Of a stretch of DNA of 64,000 nt, positions 15,571 to 26,019 are shown piece by piece (within the stretch, counting starts at the first letter, position 1; every line of letters begins with the position of its first letter). The notes below the pieces were generated by a model that made no database searches, was not told where the DNA came from, and saw only the letters and a list, made by a program, of their open reading frames with translations. The position numbers and the translations under genes were made by a program. Source of the stretch: Gemmatimonadota bacterium (GTDB lineage: Bacteria; Gemmatimonadota; Gemmatimonadetes; Gemmatimonadales; Gemmatimonadaceae); assembly GCA_021413975.1 (NCBI GenBank), contig JAIOPJ010000016.1, positions 1 through 64,000 of the forward strand. The letters run 5' to 3'.

Positions 15571-16683
15571 GTGACTCTCCCCGCGGCTCCGGCGACGGCG
15601 GGCCCCGCGCGCGGCTCGGGGACGCTCGGTCCGCGCGCGACCGACGATGCGCGCCGCGCCGACATCGCACGGATCCGTCGGCGCGCGACCGGGCTGCTCG
15701 TCCTGGCCGGCGTGGTGTTCGTCATCGCGCGCGCGCTCGAGTCGCGGTGGTGGTGGATCGGGTTCATCCGCGCCACCGCCGAAGCCTCGCTCGTGGGCGG
15801 CCTCGCCGATTGGTTCGCCGTGACGGCGCTCTTCCGCCAGCCGCTCGGGCTCCCGATCCCGCACACCGCGATCGTCAAGCGGCAGAAGGACCGGATCGCG
15901 CGCGTGCTCGGGACCTTCGTGCAGAACCACTTCCTCACGCGCGAGGTGATCGCCGAGCGGCTCAAGTCGCTCGGGATCGCGCAGCGGATCGGTGAGTGGC
16001 TCGCCGACCCGGCGAACAGCCGCAAGACGGCCGGTCAGCTCACGCAGGGCGTGGCGCGCACCGTGGAGGCGCTGCCCGTGGGGCGCTGGCAGGGCGGCCT
16101 CGTGGACGAAGGCGTGAAGCTCGTGGCGCGCGCGGTGGAGAGCAGCGAGGACGCGATCGCGGCGACGTTGCGCGAGCAGATCAGGACGGCGATGCCGCGC
16201 TGGACGCCGGCGATGGTGCAGGAGGCGATCCACAAGCGCGTCATGGCGGCGCTCGAGCGCTTCCTGGTCGAGGTCCGCACCGACGCGGCGCACCCGGCGC
16301 GTGCGCGCCTCGAGGTCGCCCTGCGCGAGGCGCTCGACCGGTTCCGCGTGGCCGCCGAGCGCCCCGAGGCCGCCGAGGACGACGGCACCGCGGCCACGAT
16401 CGCCCGCGTGCTCGAGTCGCTGGGGACGCATCTCCTGAACGACGCCGAGGCGCGCCGCGAACTGGAGACCCGGATCACCGAGACGGTCGCGGACCTCGTG
16501 GAGGAGCATGGGGCCGAGGTGGCGGCGCTGATCGAGCACACTGTCGCGGGGTGGGACCCCGACCTCGCGGCCGACCGGATCGAACTCGCGGTCGGCCGGG
16601 ACCTGCAGTACATCCGGCTGAACGGGACGCTGGTGGGCGGCCTCGCCGGGCTGGTGCTCTACTCGGTCAGCCTGTTGTTCTGA
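15571..16683 (+). CDS. DUF445 family membrane protein
   Basis: A 370-residue inner-membrane protein of the DUF445 (YjiN-like) family. After a disordered N-terminus, a membrane segment (LLVLAGVVFVIARAL) is followed by the family hallmark GLADWFAVTALFRQPLGLPIPHTAI, then a long helical region (100-340) and a C-terminal segment LVGGLAGLVLYSVSLLF. No molecular function is known. It starts with GTG 10 bp after dnaJ, so it may be the last gene of that operon. Its 3' end overlaps the convergent permease gene by 17 bp. Confidence 0.85.
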   Translation: MTLPAAPATAGPARGSGTLGPRATDDARRADIARIRRRATGLLVLAGVVFVIARALESRWWWIGFIRATAEASLVGGLADWFAVTALFRQPLGLPIPHTAIVKRQKDRIARVLGTFVQNHFLTREVIAERLKSLGIAQRIGEWLADPANSRKTAGQLTQGVARTVEALPVGRWQGGLVDEGVKLVARAVESSEDAIAATLREQIRTAMPRWTPAMVQEAIHKRVMAALERFLVEVRTDAAHPARARLEVALREALDRFRVAAERPEAAEDDGTAATIARVLESLGTHLLNDAEARRELETRITETVADLVEEHGAEVAALIEHTVAGWDPDLAADRIELAVGRDLQYIRLNGTLVGGLAGLVLYSVSLLF

Positions 16684-17983
16684 TCGAGGCGCGGTGGGAG
16701 CGCGTGGCGAAGAAGATGACCGTCGCGCCCGCCGCCACTTCGAGCAACACGAGCCACTCGGACGCCGTGATCGACGTGAGCAGCCCGAGGATCGCGATGC
16801 ACGAGAGCACCGGGATGATCGCGCCGCCGGGCATGGCGTAGGGCGTGGTGCCCTCGTCCTGCACGCCGCGGCGCTTGAGCTCCCACGCGCCGGCCGCGCA
16901 CCCGAAGTAGACGAGCAGGGCGGCGACGTTGGAGATCAGCGCGAGCGGACCGAAGTCGCTCCAGACCGCGAGGCCGAAGCAGATCGCGATCTGCACGATC
17001 ACCGACACCCAGGGGGTGTGGAATCGCGGGTGCACGGCGGCCATCGCGCGGGGGAGGTAGCCGTCGCGCGCGAGCGCGTAGAGCGTGCGGGGCGACGCCA
17101 GCGACATCCCGCTCAGGTAGCCGAAGGTGGAGACGATCACGCCGATGAGCAGGAGGGAACGCCCCCAGGGGCCCACGGCGGCTCCGGCGGCGTCGGCGAG
17201 CGGCGTCGCCGAACCCGCGAGGGCGGGGCCGAGGATCCCCTGCGCGACGAGCTGGATCGCGAGATAGAGGACGGTGACGCCGCCGAGTCCGAGGAGGATC
17301 CCGCGCGGCACGGTGCGCGACGGGTCCTTGATCTCGCCCCCCGGCACGAGGGCGAACTCCACGCCGGTGAAGGCGAAGAGCAGCACCATCGAGGTGCGCG
17401 TGACCGTCGAGGCCGCGGGCATCGTGGTGACCGCGAGATTGGCGGAGTCGATCGCGAAGACGCCGAGCAGCACGAGGACGAGCAACGGGAGGAGTTTGAG
17501 CACGGTGGTCACCGCGTTGAGCCGCGCACCGTACTGCACGCCGAGCACGTTGACGATGGTCAGGAAGGCGAAGACGGCGAAGAGTCCGGTCGTCCGGCCG
17601 ACGGGAGTCGCGAGGGCGGGGATGAACCCCGCGAGATTCGCGATGAAGACGTCGCCGATCGCGGCGATCGCCGTCACGCCGATCACCCAGGTCATGACGC
17701 CGGCCATGAAGCCGGCGAAGGGGCCGAACGCGATCTCCACGTACGTGTAGGGCCCGCCCGTCGTGGAGACCCGGCTCCCGGCCTGCACGATGCTCAGGCC
17801 GATCATCGCCATGACCACCGCGCAGACGATGAAGGCGACCGGCGCCGCGGGGCCGAGGTCCCTGGCCACCTCCGACGGCAGGCGGAAGATGCCGCCGCCC
17901 ACGGTGACGTTCACCACGCCGGCGGCGAGGCCGAACGTGCCCACCGCGCGGATGAGGCCGTGCTCGCTCTTGACCGTGCTCAC
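16667..17983 (-). CDS. APC family amino acid permease
   Basis: A 438-residue secondary transporter of the amino acid-polyamine-organocation superfamily with about 12 hydrophobic segments. The first helix has the characteristic GVVNVTVGGGIFRLPSEVA motif, and FAFTGVEFALVPGGEIKDPSRTVPRGI is the helix 6 region. The substrate cannot be read from sequence. The GTG start overlaps the stop of the symporter gene (GTGA), so both are one operon with tryptophanase upstream, suggesting amino acid uptake. Confidence 0.88.
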   Translation of the reverse strand: MSTVKSEHGLIRAVGTFGLAAGVVNVTVGGGIFRLPSEVARDLGPAAPVAFIVCAVVMAMIGLSIVQAGSRVSTTGGPYTYVEIAFGPFAGFMAGVMTWVIGVTAIAAIGDVFIANLAGFIPALATPVGRTTGLFAVFAFLTIVNVLGVQYGARLNAVTTVLKLLPLLVLVLLGVFAIDSANLAVTTMPAASTVTRTSMVLLFAFTGVEFALVPGGEIKDPSRTVPRGILLGLGGVTVLYLAIQLVAQGILGPALAGSATPLADAAGAAVGPWGRSLLLIGVIVSTFGYLSGMSLASPRTLYALARDGYLPRAMAAVHPRFHTPWVSVIVQIAICFGLAVWSDFGPLALISNVAALLVYFGCAAGAWELKRRGVQDEGTTPYAMPGGAIIPVLSCIAILGLLTSITASEWLVLLEVAAGATVIFFATRSHRASIRTTG

Positions 17984-19260
17984 GCGCCGGCCTCCGCCGG
18001 CGGCGTGTCGGGGAACTCACCTTCCCAGCGCGCCATCACCGCCGTCGCGAGGCAGTTGCCGAGCAGGTTCACCGAGGTGCGCGCCATGTCCATGATCGCG
18101 TCCACGCCGAGGATGAGGGCGATCGCCTCGAGCGGCAGGTTGAACATCGCGAGGGCACCCGAGAGGATCACGAGCGAGGCGCGCGGGACGGCGGCGACGC
18201 CCTTCGAGGTGAGCATGAGCGTGAGCATCATGATCAGCTGTGTGCTGATCGGCATGTCGATGCCGGCCGCCTGGGCGGCGAAGATCGATGCGACGGCGAG
18301 GTAGAGCGTGGAGCCGTCGAGGTTGAACGAGTACCCCGTGGGGAGCACGAACGCGATGATCCGCTTGGGGATCCCGAACTTCTCGAGGTTCTCCATCGCC
18401 AGGGGGAGTGCGGCCTCCGAACTCGCGGTCGAGAAGGCGAGGAGCCAGGGCTGCTGCACGTACCCCCAGAACCGGCGCAGCGGCACCCTCGCGAGGATCG
18501 CGACCGGCAGGAGGACGACGAGCAGGAAGACCACGAGCGCGGCATAGAGCGTGATCACGAGCATGGCGAGACGGGAGAGCACCTGCCAGCCGCTCACGCT
18601 CACGGTCACGGCGATCGCCGCGCCGACGCCGATCGGCGCGAAGGCCATCACCAGGCCCGTGAACTTGAACATCACCTGCGCCAGGCTGTCGCAGAACTCC
18701 AGCATCACCTGCTTCGGCCGGCCCTGCACGCGCGAGAGGCCGACGGCGAAGAGGATCGCGAACACGACGATCTGCAGCACCTCGTTCTTGGACGCGGCCT
18801 CGAAGAAGCTCTGCGGGAACATGTGCTCGATCACGCCGGTGAAGGTGATCTTCGTCTGCGCGTATTCGGTGCCGGCGGTCGCCGAGGCGTCGGCGAGGGA
18901 GATGCCGACGCCGGGCTTGATGACGTTCACGGCGATCAGGCCGATCGCCAGGGCGAGCGTGGTCACGACCTCGAAGTAGATGATCGAGCGGAGGGCGAGC
19001 CGCCCCACCTTCTTCATGTCGTCGCCATGACCCGCGATGCCGACCACGAGCGTGCTGAAGAGCAGCGGGACGATCAGGGTCTTGATGAGGCGCAGGAACA
19101 CCGCCGACGCGGCCTTGAGCCCGACGATCACGTTGGGATGCTGGGCCGCCGGGAAGGCGAGGCCGATGGCGATGCCGATGACCATCGCGATGAGGATCTG
19201 CACCGTCGGGGAGATGCCGGTGCGCGGCGCGCTGGGGGCTGGGGCGGCGTGAGCGTTCAT
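17980..19260 (-). CDS. Dicarboxylate/amino acid:cation symporter
   Basis: A transporter of the DAACS (GltP/DctA/GltT) family, 426 residues. Family motifs are FLRLIKTLIVPLLFSTLVVG near the N-terminus, the hairpin AFSTASSEAALPLAMENLEK, the substrate site LPTGYSFNLDGSTLYL and GVAAVPRASLVIL near the C-terminus. It imports glutamate, aspartate or C4-dicarboxylates with protons or sodium. The ATG at MNAHAAP is chosen; an in-frame GTG at 19302 lies 10 nt after a TAGGTT box and would be the start of a leaderless form. Confidence 0.9.
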   Translation of the reverse strand: MNAHAAPAPSAPRTGISPTVQILIAMVIGIAIGLAFPAAQHPNVIVGLKAASAVFLRLIKTLIVPLLFSTLVVGIAGHGDDMKKVGRLALRSIIYFEVVTTLALAIGLIAVNVIKPGVGISLADASATAGTEYAQTKITFTGVIEHMFPQSFFEAASKNEVLQIVVFAILFAVGLSRVQGRPKQVMLEFCDSLAQVMFKFTGLVMAFAPIGVGAAIAVTVSVSGWQVLSRLAMLVITLYAALVVFLLVVLLPVAILARVPLRRFWGYVQQPWLLAFSTASSEAALPLAMENLEKFGIPKRIIAFVLPTGYSFNLDGSTLYLAVASIFAAQAAGIDMPISTQLIMMLTLMLTSKGVAAVPRASLVILSGALAMFNLPLEAIALILGVDAIMDMARTSVNLLGNCLATAVMARWEGEFPDTPPAEAGA

Positions 19261-19338
19261 CAGTCGCGGAGGAGGGGAGGAGCGGAACCCGCAGGGGGGC
19301 ACAGGACACGGAAACCTACGCCCCCACCCTCCCTCCCG

Positions 19339-20718
19339 TCAGGGCGCGACGGGCTCGAACTGCGCGCTGAAGTGCCGCAGGAACCGCGGCTCCCTGAGGA
19401 TCCGTAGCCCGCGTACGGCGTCGCGCCGGCGGAGCACCTCCTCGAACGTCTCGGCCACGTACTCGATGTGGCTCTGCGTGTAGACCCGACGGGGGATCGC
19501 GAGCCGCACCAGCTCCATGGACGCGGGGACGAGCGCCCCCGCCGCGTCGTACGTGCCGAACATCACCGACCCGATCTCGACGCAGCGGATCCCCGCGAGC
19601 GTGTAGAGCTCGCAGACCAGGGCCTGTCCGGGATACTCGTGCACCGGGATCCGCGGGTAGAGCGCCTTGGCATCGATGTAGACCGCATGCCCGCCGATCG
19701 GTCGCATGAGGGGCACGCCCTGCGCATGCAGGTGGTCGCCGAGGAAGGTCGTGCTCCTGATGCGGTACTCCAGATAGTGCTCGTCGAACACCTCCTCGAG
19801 CCCGGTCGCGATCGCCTCCATGTCGCGCCCCGAGAGACCGCCGTAGGTGGTGAAGCCCTCGGTGATGATGAGGAGGTTCGTGCATCGCTCGGCGAGGGCG
19901 TGCTCGCGAAGCGCGAGGAAGCCGCCCATGTTGGCGAGCGCGTCCTTCTTGGCGCTCATGACCGCGCCGTCGGCGAGCGCGAACATGCGCTGCGCGATCT
20001 CGCGGTACGTGAGGCCGTCCATCCCCGGCTCCCGGTGCTTCACGAACCAGCTGTTCTCGGCGATCCGGCAGCAGTCGAGCAGGAAGCGCACGCCATGCCG
20101 CTTGCAGAGCGCGGAGACGGCGGCCGCGTTGCCGAGGCTCACCGGCTGGCCGCCCCCGGAGTTGTTGGTCACCGTGAGGATCACCGCACCCACGGCGCTG
20201 CCGTGCTCGGTGAGGAGCCGCTCGAGCGCGACGACATCCATGTTGCCCTTGAACGGATGCTCGAACGCGGGGTCCAGCCCTTCGGCGATGGGGATGTCGA
20301 TCGCCCGTGCGCCGGAGAACTCGATGTTCGCGCGCGTCGTGTCGAAGTGGGTGTTCGCGATGAACACCTTGCCCGCGCCGCCGAGCGTGCCGTAGATGAT
20401 CCGCTCGGCGGCGCGGCCCTGGTGCGTCGGCAGGACGTGCTCCATCCCCGTGAGCTCGTGCACCGCGCGCTCCATCCGCTTCCATGAGCGCGAGCCGGCA
20501 TATGCCTCGTCGCCGACCATCACGCCGGCCCACTGCCCCACGCTCATCGCCGACGTGCCGCTGTCGGTGAGCAGGTCGATGATGACCTTGTCGGAGTCGA
20601 GGAGGAAGGGGTTGTAGTGCGCCTCGCGGAGCGCGTCGACGCGCTCCGCTTCGGTGGTGAGGCGGATCGGCTCGACGCTCTTGATCCGGAACGGTTCGAT
20701 GATCGTACGGTGGCGCAT
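19339..20718 (-). CDS. tnaA: Tryptophanase
   Basis: A PLP beta-eliminating lyase of the tryptophanase/tyrosine phenol-lyase family, 459 residues, splitting L-tryptophan into indole, pyruvate and ammonia. The Schiff-base lysine is in MSAKKDALANMGG (Lys258). The C-terminal FLRHFSAQFEP keeps the histidine (His449) equivalent to E. coli TnaA His463, which argues for tryptophanase over tyrosine phenol-lyase. The two following transporter genes on the same strand resemble the E. coli tnaA-tnaB idea, though no TnaC-like leader peptide was recognised in the 162-bp divergent gap. Confidence 0.88.
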   Translation of the reverse strand: MRHRTIIEPFRIKSVEPIRLTTEAERVDALREAHYNPFLLDSDKVIIDLLTDSGTSAMSVGQWAGVMVGDEAYAGSRSWKRMERAVHELTGMEHVLPTHQGRAAERIIYGTLGGAGKVFIANTHFDTTRANIEFSGARAIDIPIAEGLDPAFEHPFKGNMDVVALERLLTEHGSAVGAVILTVTNNSGGGQPVSLGNAAAVSALCKRHGVRFLLDCCRIAENSWFVKHREPGMDGLTYREIAQRMFALADGAVMSAKKDALANMGGFLALREHALAERCTNLLIITEGFTTYGGLSGRDMEAIATGLEEVFDEHYLEYRIRSTTFLGDHLHAQGVPLMRPIGGHAVYIDAKALYPRIPVHEYPGQALVCELYTLAGIRCVEIGSVMFGTYDAAGALVPASMELVRLAIPRRVYTQSHIEYVAETFEEVLRRRDAVRGLRILREPRFLRHFSAQFEPVAP

Positions 20719-20880
20719 CTCGGACTCCCCGGGGCGATGGCGAACGGTAGCGTCGCCGTCCGGACCGGTCTGTCAGGTCTCTCGCAGTCCCGTGTCGGGG
20801 AATCGCCTATGACACGCGACTCAGGTGCAGGATATCGTTGCCGGGTCCGTCTCACCGCCCGATCACCCGACGAGGTACCG

Positions 20881-21840
20881 ATGGCCGTCGCGCGCCTGCC
20901 GTTGATCGAGTCGCATCCCTCGTGGCGCGTCGCCCAGCTGGTCGGTGTGCTCGCGACCGTCACGCTGCTGGTCGCGTTCCTGGTCGCGCCGACGCCATCG
21001 CTCCACCTGCTCTGGGACATGGTGATCCCGCTCCTGCCGGCCGTCTTCCTCGTGAATCCGATGCTGTGGCGGAACGTCTGTCCGCTCGCCTCGTTGAACG
21101 ACCTCGCCGGACACCGCAGGGAGTCGCCCACGCTCGCGCTCTCGGTGCTCGTGCCGGCGTGGGCGGTCGGCATTGTGCTGCTCATGGTGCTGGTCCCGGC
21201 GCGCCATTTCCTGTTCAACACGCATGGGTTGCCGATGTTCGTCACGGTGACGGCGGTGGCCCTGCTCGCGCTCGCCGGGGGCTTCGTGGTGTCGCGGCGC
21301 GGCGGATTCTGCAACTCGATCTGTCCGGTGCTCCCCGTGGAGAAGCTCTACGGGCAGGCGCCGCTCCTCCACGTCGGGAGCGCGCGCTGTTCCGACTGCA
21401 ACAAGTGCGCGACGGTGGGTTGCCCCGATCTGGCGGGGCGCAAGAGCGCGGTGCAGAGCGTCGTCGCGGGGGGAAGACGGTCGTGGGTATGGACGCCGTT
21501 CGGGCTCTTCGCGGCGGCATTCCCGGGATTCATCATCGGGTACTTCACCACCGCGGACGGCGCGGTCGCGCACGCGGCGTCGGTGTACGGCCATGTCGCG
21601 CTCTGGAGCGCGGCGAGCCTGAGCGTGGCGATCGGCCTGATGGTCGTGAGCCGCGCACGGAGCGCCGTGGGGCTCCTGCTGCTGGGTGCCGCGTCGCTCC
21701 TCGCGTACTACTGGTTCGCGGCGCCGCGGCTCGTGGCGGCATTCGGCGGCGGGCCGCGCGTCGGCGAGATCGTGCGTGCGATGGCGCTGCTCGGCATCGG
21801 CGCCTGGGCGGTCCGCGGCTGGCGACGCGTGCGCGCATGA
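20881..21840 (+). CDS. Membrane-bound 4Fe-4S protein, NapH/NosR-like
   Basis: A 319-residue protein with about seven hydrophobic segments and ferredoxin-like cysteine motifs: Cys67 in RNVCPLA, Cys144 and Cys148 in GGFCNSICPV, and CxxCxxCxxxxCP at 170-181. The arrangement recalls the membrane iron-sulfur proteins NapH, NosR and CcoG, which pass electrons across the membrane, but no specific partner reductase is nearby. It is divergent from tryptophanase and 22 bp before a ThDP enzyme gene, so an electron-transfer link to that enzyme is possible. The start at MAVARLPLIES is preferred since upstream in-frame sequence is low in coding quality. Confidence 0.72.
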   Translation: MAVARLPLIESHPSWRVAQLVGVLATVTLLVAFLVAPTPSLHLLWDMVIPLLPAVFLVNPMLWRNVCPLASLNDLAGHRRESPTLALSVLVPAWAVGIVLLMVLVPARHFLFNTHGLPMFVTVTAVALLALAGGFVVSRRGGFCNSICPVLPVEKLYGQAPLLHVGSARCSDCNKCATVGCPDLAGRKSAVQSVVAGGRRSWVWTPFGLFAAAFPGFIIGYFTTADGAVAHAASVYGHVALWSAASLSVAIGLMVVSRARSAVGLLLLGAASLLAYYWFAAPRLVAAFGGGPRVGEIVRAMALLGIGAWAVRGWRRVRA

Positions 21841-21862
21841 TGCCGCGTCGGGGCGCCCGCGC

Positions 21863-23623
21863 ATGACGACCGTCCTCGGCGGCGAAGCCCTGGCGCTCAT
21901 GCTGCGAGCGGAGGGCGTCGAGAAGGTCTTCGGCATCATCGACGGCACGTACTTCGGGTTCTACTCCAGCTTGCACCGGCTGGGGATCGAGATCGTGACG
22001 CCACGGCACGAGACCTCGGCGGCGCACATGGCCGGCGCCTACGCGCGACTCACCGGGCGACTCGGCGTCTGCATGGCGAGCAATGGCCCGGGCGTCGCCA
22101 ACCTGCTCCCCGGGCTCGTGGTGGAGCAGGGGGAAGGGAACCGCGTCCTCGCGATCACGAGCGCGCGACGGCCGGGCATCATGTATCCGGACCGCGGCGG
22201 CGCGTATCAGTGCTTCGATCAGTCGGGCGTGATCGGCCGGATCGCCAAGTGGAGTGCGGCTGTGTCATCGGCGGAGCGGCTGCCCGAGCTCGCGCGGAAG
22301 GCGCTGCGGAAGTGCTTCGAGGGGCGCCCGGGCGTCGTGCACCTCGACGTGCCCGAGACGATCATGAACGGCAAGCTGCCCACGGTGCCGGCGCTCTGGC
22401 CGCCGGCGAAGTACCGCCGCAGTTCGCCGCTCGAGCCTTCGGCCGCGGATGTGGAGGCCGCGGCGGGACTGCTGCGCGACGCCTTGGCGCCGATGATCCA
22501 CGCCGGCAGCGGGGTGATCCACGCCGGCGCGTTCGACGCGTTGCGCCGGGTGGCCGAGGCACTCCACGCCCCCGTGACGACGAGCTGGGCCGCGCGAGGC
22601 GTGCTGTCGGAGCGGTCACCGCTCGCGATCCCCATGCCGCACGTGGAACTCAATCACCGCGTGCGCAACGAGGCCGATGCGGTGCTGATCGTCGGCTCCC
22701 GCGTGGGCGAGACCGACTGGTGGGGACGGCCGCCGTACTGGCGCGATCCGGCGGAGCAGCGGACGGTCCAGGTGGACATCGACGGCGAGATGATCGGCCT
22801 CAACAAGCCGGCGGAGCTCGGCATCGTGGCCGACGCCAAGCGATTCCTCGAACTGCTCGCCGACGCGCTCGCGGATCCGTCCCGCGCCGACGAGCCGCGG
22901 CTCGCCGCCCGACGCGCGCGGGTCGCCTCGTACGGCCAACGCATCGTGACCGACCGCGCCGGCTGGGACAAGGCGCTCGCCGACGTCGCGGTGCCGATGC
23001 ACCCGGCGCACATCGCCTCCACCTGCCGCGCCCTGTTCCCTCCCGAGACCGTGCTCGTCGCCGACGGCGGCAACGCCGCGATCTGGACGATGTTCCATCA
23101 CCGCATGGAGGTGCCCAACACCCTGCTCTCGACCTTCAAGTTCGGGATGCTCGGGGCCGGGCCGGGCCAGGCGATCGGCGCGGCGGTCGCGCGCCCGGGC
23201 CAGCCGGTGTGCTGCATCATCGGCGACGGCGCGATGGGATTCCACATGCAGGAGATCGAGACCGCGGTGCGCGTGGGCGCGCGGGTGATCTTCCTCGTGA
23301 TGGTCGACCGGCAGTGGGGCATGGTGAAGATGAACCAGCAGTTCATGCTCCGGCCGATCAAGACGATGCTCTTCAAGCATCTCGACGCCGACGAGACCAT
23401 CAAGGCCGACCTCGGCGAGATCAGGTGGGACGATCTCGCGCGGAGCATGGGGGCGCATGGCGAGCGCGTGGCCGATGCCGCGGCGCTCGGTCCGGCGATC
23501 GAGCGGGCGCTCGCGTCAGGCGGTGTGGCGGTGGTGCATGTGGACGTGGACCCGGTGAAGCACATGTGGGCGCCGGGGCTGTTGCACTTCAAGAAGATGC
23601 ATGAGGAACCGGCCGGGCGGTGA
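21863..23623 (+). CDS. Thiamine-diphosphate-dependent enzyme, acetolactate synthase-like
   Basis: A 586-residue three-domain ThDP enzyme. The N-terminal PYR domain has the activating glutamate in PRHETSAAHMAGAYARLTG (Glu50) and SNGPGVANLLPG. The central domain follows, and the C-terminal PP domain carries GDGAMGFHMQEIETA. The usual NN of the GDG-x(25)-NN motif is replaced by V-D, so Asp stands where the second Asn normally binds magnesium. Candidates are acetolactate synthase, oxalyl-CoA decarboxylase or sulfoacetaldehyde acetyltransferase relatives; the reaction is not settled. The gene follows the 4Fe-4S protein and converges on mnmA with no gap. Confidence 0.75.
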   Translation: MTTVLGGEALALMLRAEGVEKVFGIIDGTYFGFYSSLHRLGIEIVTPRHETSAAHMAGAYARLTGRLGVCMASNGPGVANLLPGLVVEQGEGNRVLAITSARRPGIMYPDRGGAYQCFDQSGVIGRIAKWSAAVSSAERLPELARKALRKCFEGRPGVVHLDVPETIMNGKLPTVPALWPPAKYRRSSPLEPSAADVEAAAGLLRDALAPMIHAGSGVIHAGAFDALRRVAEALHAPVTTSWAARGVLSERSPLAIPMPHVELNHRVRNEADAVLIVGSRVGETDWWGRPPYWRDPAEQRTVQVDIDGEMIGLNKPAELGIVADAKRFLELLADALADPSRADEPRLAARRARVASYGQRIVTDRAGWDKALADVAVPMHPAHIASTCRALFPPETVLVADGGNAAIWTMFHHRMEVPNTLLSTFKFGMLGAGPGQAIGAAVARPGQPVCCIIGDGAMGFHMQEIETAVRVGARVIFLVMVDRQWGMVKMNQQFMLRPIKTMLFKHLDADETIKADLGEIRWDDLARSMGAHGERVADAAALGPAIERALASGGVAVVHVDVDPVKHMWAPGLLHFKKMHEEPAGR

Positions 23624-24796
<1,173 letters not shown>

Positions 24797-24809
24797 GACG
24801 TCGGTCGGC

Positions 24810-25976
24810 TCAGGCGACGCCGGCGAGCCCGCGCGCCTTCTGGATCAGGGCCGGGAAGAGCTCGGCGACGCGGTCGATGTCGGCGGGAGTGGAGAGCGCA
24901 CCGAGGCTCATGCGCACCGCGGCCGTCGCGAGGTCGGCGCGCACGCCCATGGCAGCGAGCACATGCGACGGCAGCACGCTCCCGCTCTGGCAGGCCGAGC
25001 CGCTCGACGCGGCGACGCCCTGGAGGTCGAGTGCCATGAGGAGCGACTCGGAGTCGGTGCCCGGCACGGAGACGTTGAGGATGTGCGGCGCGCGCTTGGC
25101 GCCGCGGCCGTGCACGAGCGCGTCGGGGACGCGCGCGAGCAGTGCGGCCTCGAGCCGGTCGCGCATCGCCTCGAGCGCGATCCAGTGCGCCTCGCGCTCC
25201 TCGACCGCCAGTTCCATGGCACGGGCGAGCCCGACCGCGTACGGCACGTTCTCGGTGCCCGGGCGACGGCCACGGTCCTGAGAGCCGCCGAAGAAGAGCG
25301 GCTCGAGCGGCGTGCCGCGGCGGATGAAGAAGGCGCCTATGCCCTTGGGTGCGCCGAACTTGTGCCCGCTCACCGCGAGGAAGTCGAACGGCACGCGGCG
25401 GGCGTCGATGTCGATCTTGCCGAAGGCCTGGACCGCGTCGGTGTGAAAGAGTCCGCCGGCCGCCTTGGTGAGCTGCGCGAGTTCCTCGATCGGCTGGATG
25501 ACGCCGGTCTCGTTGTTGACCCACATGACCGAGGTGAGCGCGAGCGCGCCGGCGCCGATCCGCGCGCGGGCGTCGTCCATGGAGACCGTGCCGTTGCCCT
25601 CGGCCTTCAGCAGGCGCTCCTCCGCCCCTTCCTTGGCGGCCTGGTGCGCCGCCTGCAGCACGGCCTTGTGTTCCATCGGTGATGTCACGATCGCGGTCTT
25701 GCCCTGGGCCTTGAGCACGCGCCAGCCGCCGAGCACGGCGAGGTTGTCGCCTTCGGTGCCGCCGCTCGTGAAGCAGATCTCGTCGGGGGCGGCACCCAGA
25801 CAACGGGCGACGCGCTCGCGCGACTCGTCGAGTGCGGCGCGGGCCTCGCGACCCCACCGATGCGTCGACGATGCATTGCCGAAACGCGCCCCGAAGTACG
25901 GGGCCATGGCCTCGAAGACCTCCGGGCGGACCGGGGTCGTGGCGGCGTGGTCGAGGTAGATGGGGACGACGGTCAT
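24810..25976 (-). CDS. Cysteine desulfurase, NifS/IscS family
   Basis: A PLP enzyme removing sulfur from L-cysteine as an enzyme persulfide. The N-terminus IYLDHAATTPVRPEV is diagnostic. Lys206 in SGHKFGAPKG binds PLP, and Cys329 in SSGSACQSGS is the persulfide residue on the mobile loop. Length (388) fits the IscS/NifS group I enzymes. The start follows a TATATT box by 9 nt with no ribosome-binding site, and a longer frame upstream is rejected. No iscU or iscR is next to it; its partner here appears to be MnmA. Confidence 0.93.
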   Translation of the reverse strand: MTVVPIYLDHAATTPVRPEVFEAMAPYFGARFGNASSTHRWGREARAALDESRERVARCLGAAPDEICFTSGGTEGDNLAVLGGWRVLKAQGKTAIVTSPMEHKAVLQAAHQAAKEGAEERLLKAEGNGTVSMDDARARIGAGALALTSVMWVNNETGVIQPIEELAQLTKAAGGLFHTDAVQAFGKIDIDARRVPFDFLAVSGHKFGAPKGIGAFFIRRGTPLEPLFFGGSQDRGRRPGTENVPYAVGLARAMELAVEEREAHWIALEAMRDRLEAALLARVPDALVHGRGAKRAPHILNVSVPGTDSESLLMALDLQGVAASSGSACQSGSVLPSHVLAAMGVRADLATAAVRMSLGALSTPADIDRVAELFPALIQKARGLAGVA

Positions 25977-25985
25977 AGGGGATGG

Positions 25986-25991
25986 AATATA
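25986..25991 (-). promoter_or_regulatory. TATATT box 9 nt before the cysteine desulfurase gene
   Basis: On the minus strand TATATT is followed by nine bases and the ATG. It is one of the few A/T-only hexamers in the region and probably drives a leaderless or near-leaderless transcript of the desulfurase-mnmA operon. Confidence 0.5.
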
Positions 25992-26019
25992 GCGGGATTG
26001 AGCACCTGTTTGGCCTTCC

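Noticed and set aside
19261-19302. Extended GTG start of the DAACS symporter
   Set aside because: It would add a Pro/Cys-rich segment unlike the family; kept only as an alternative because of the TAGGTT box 10 nt upstream.
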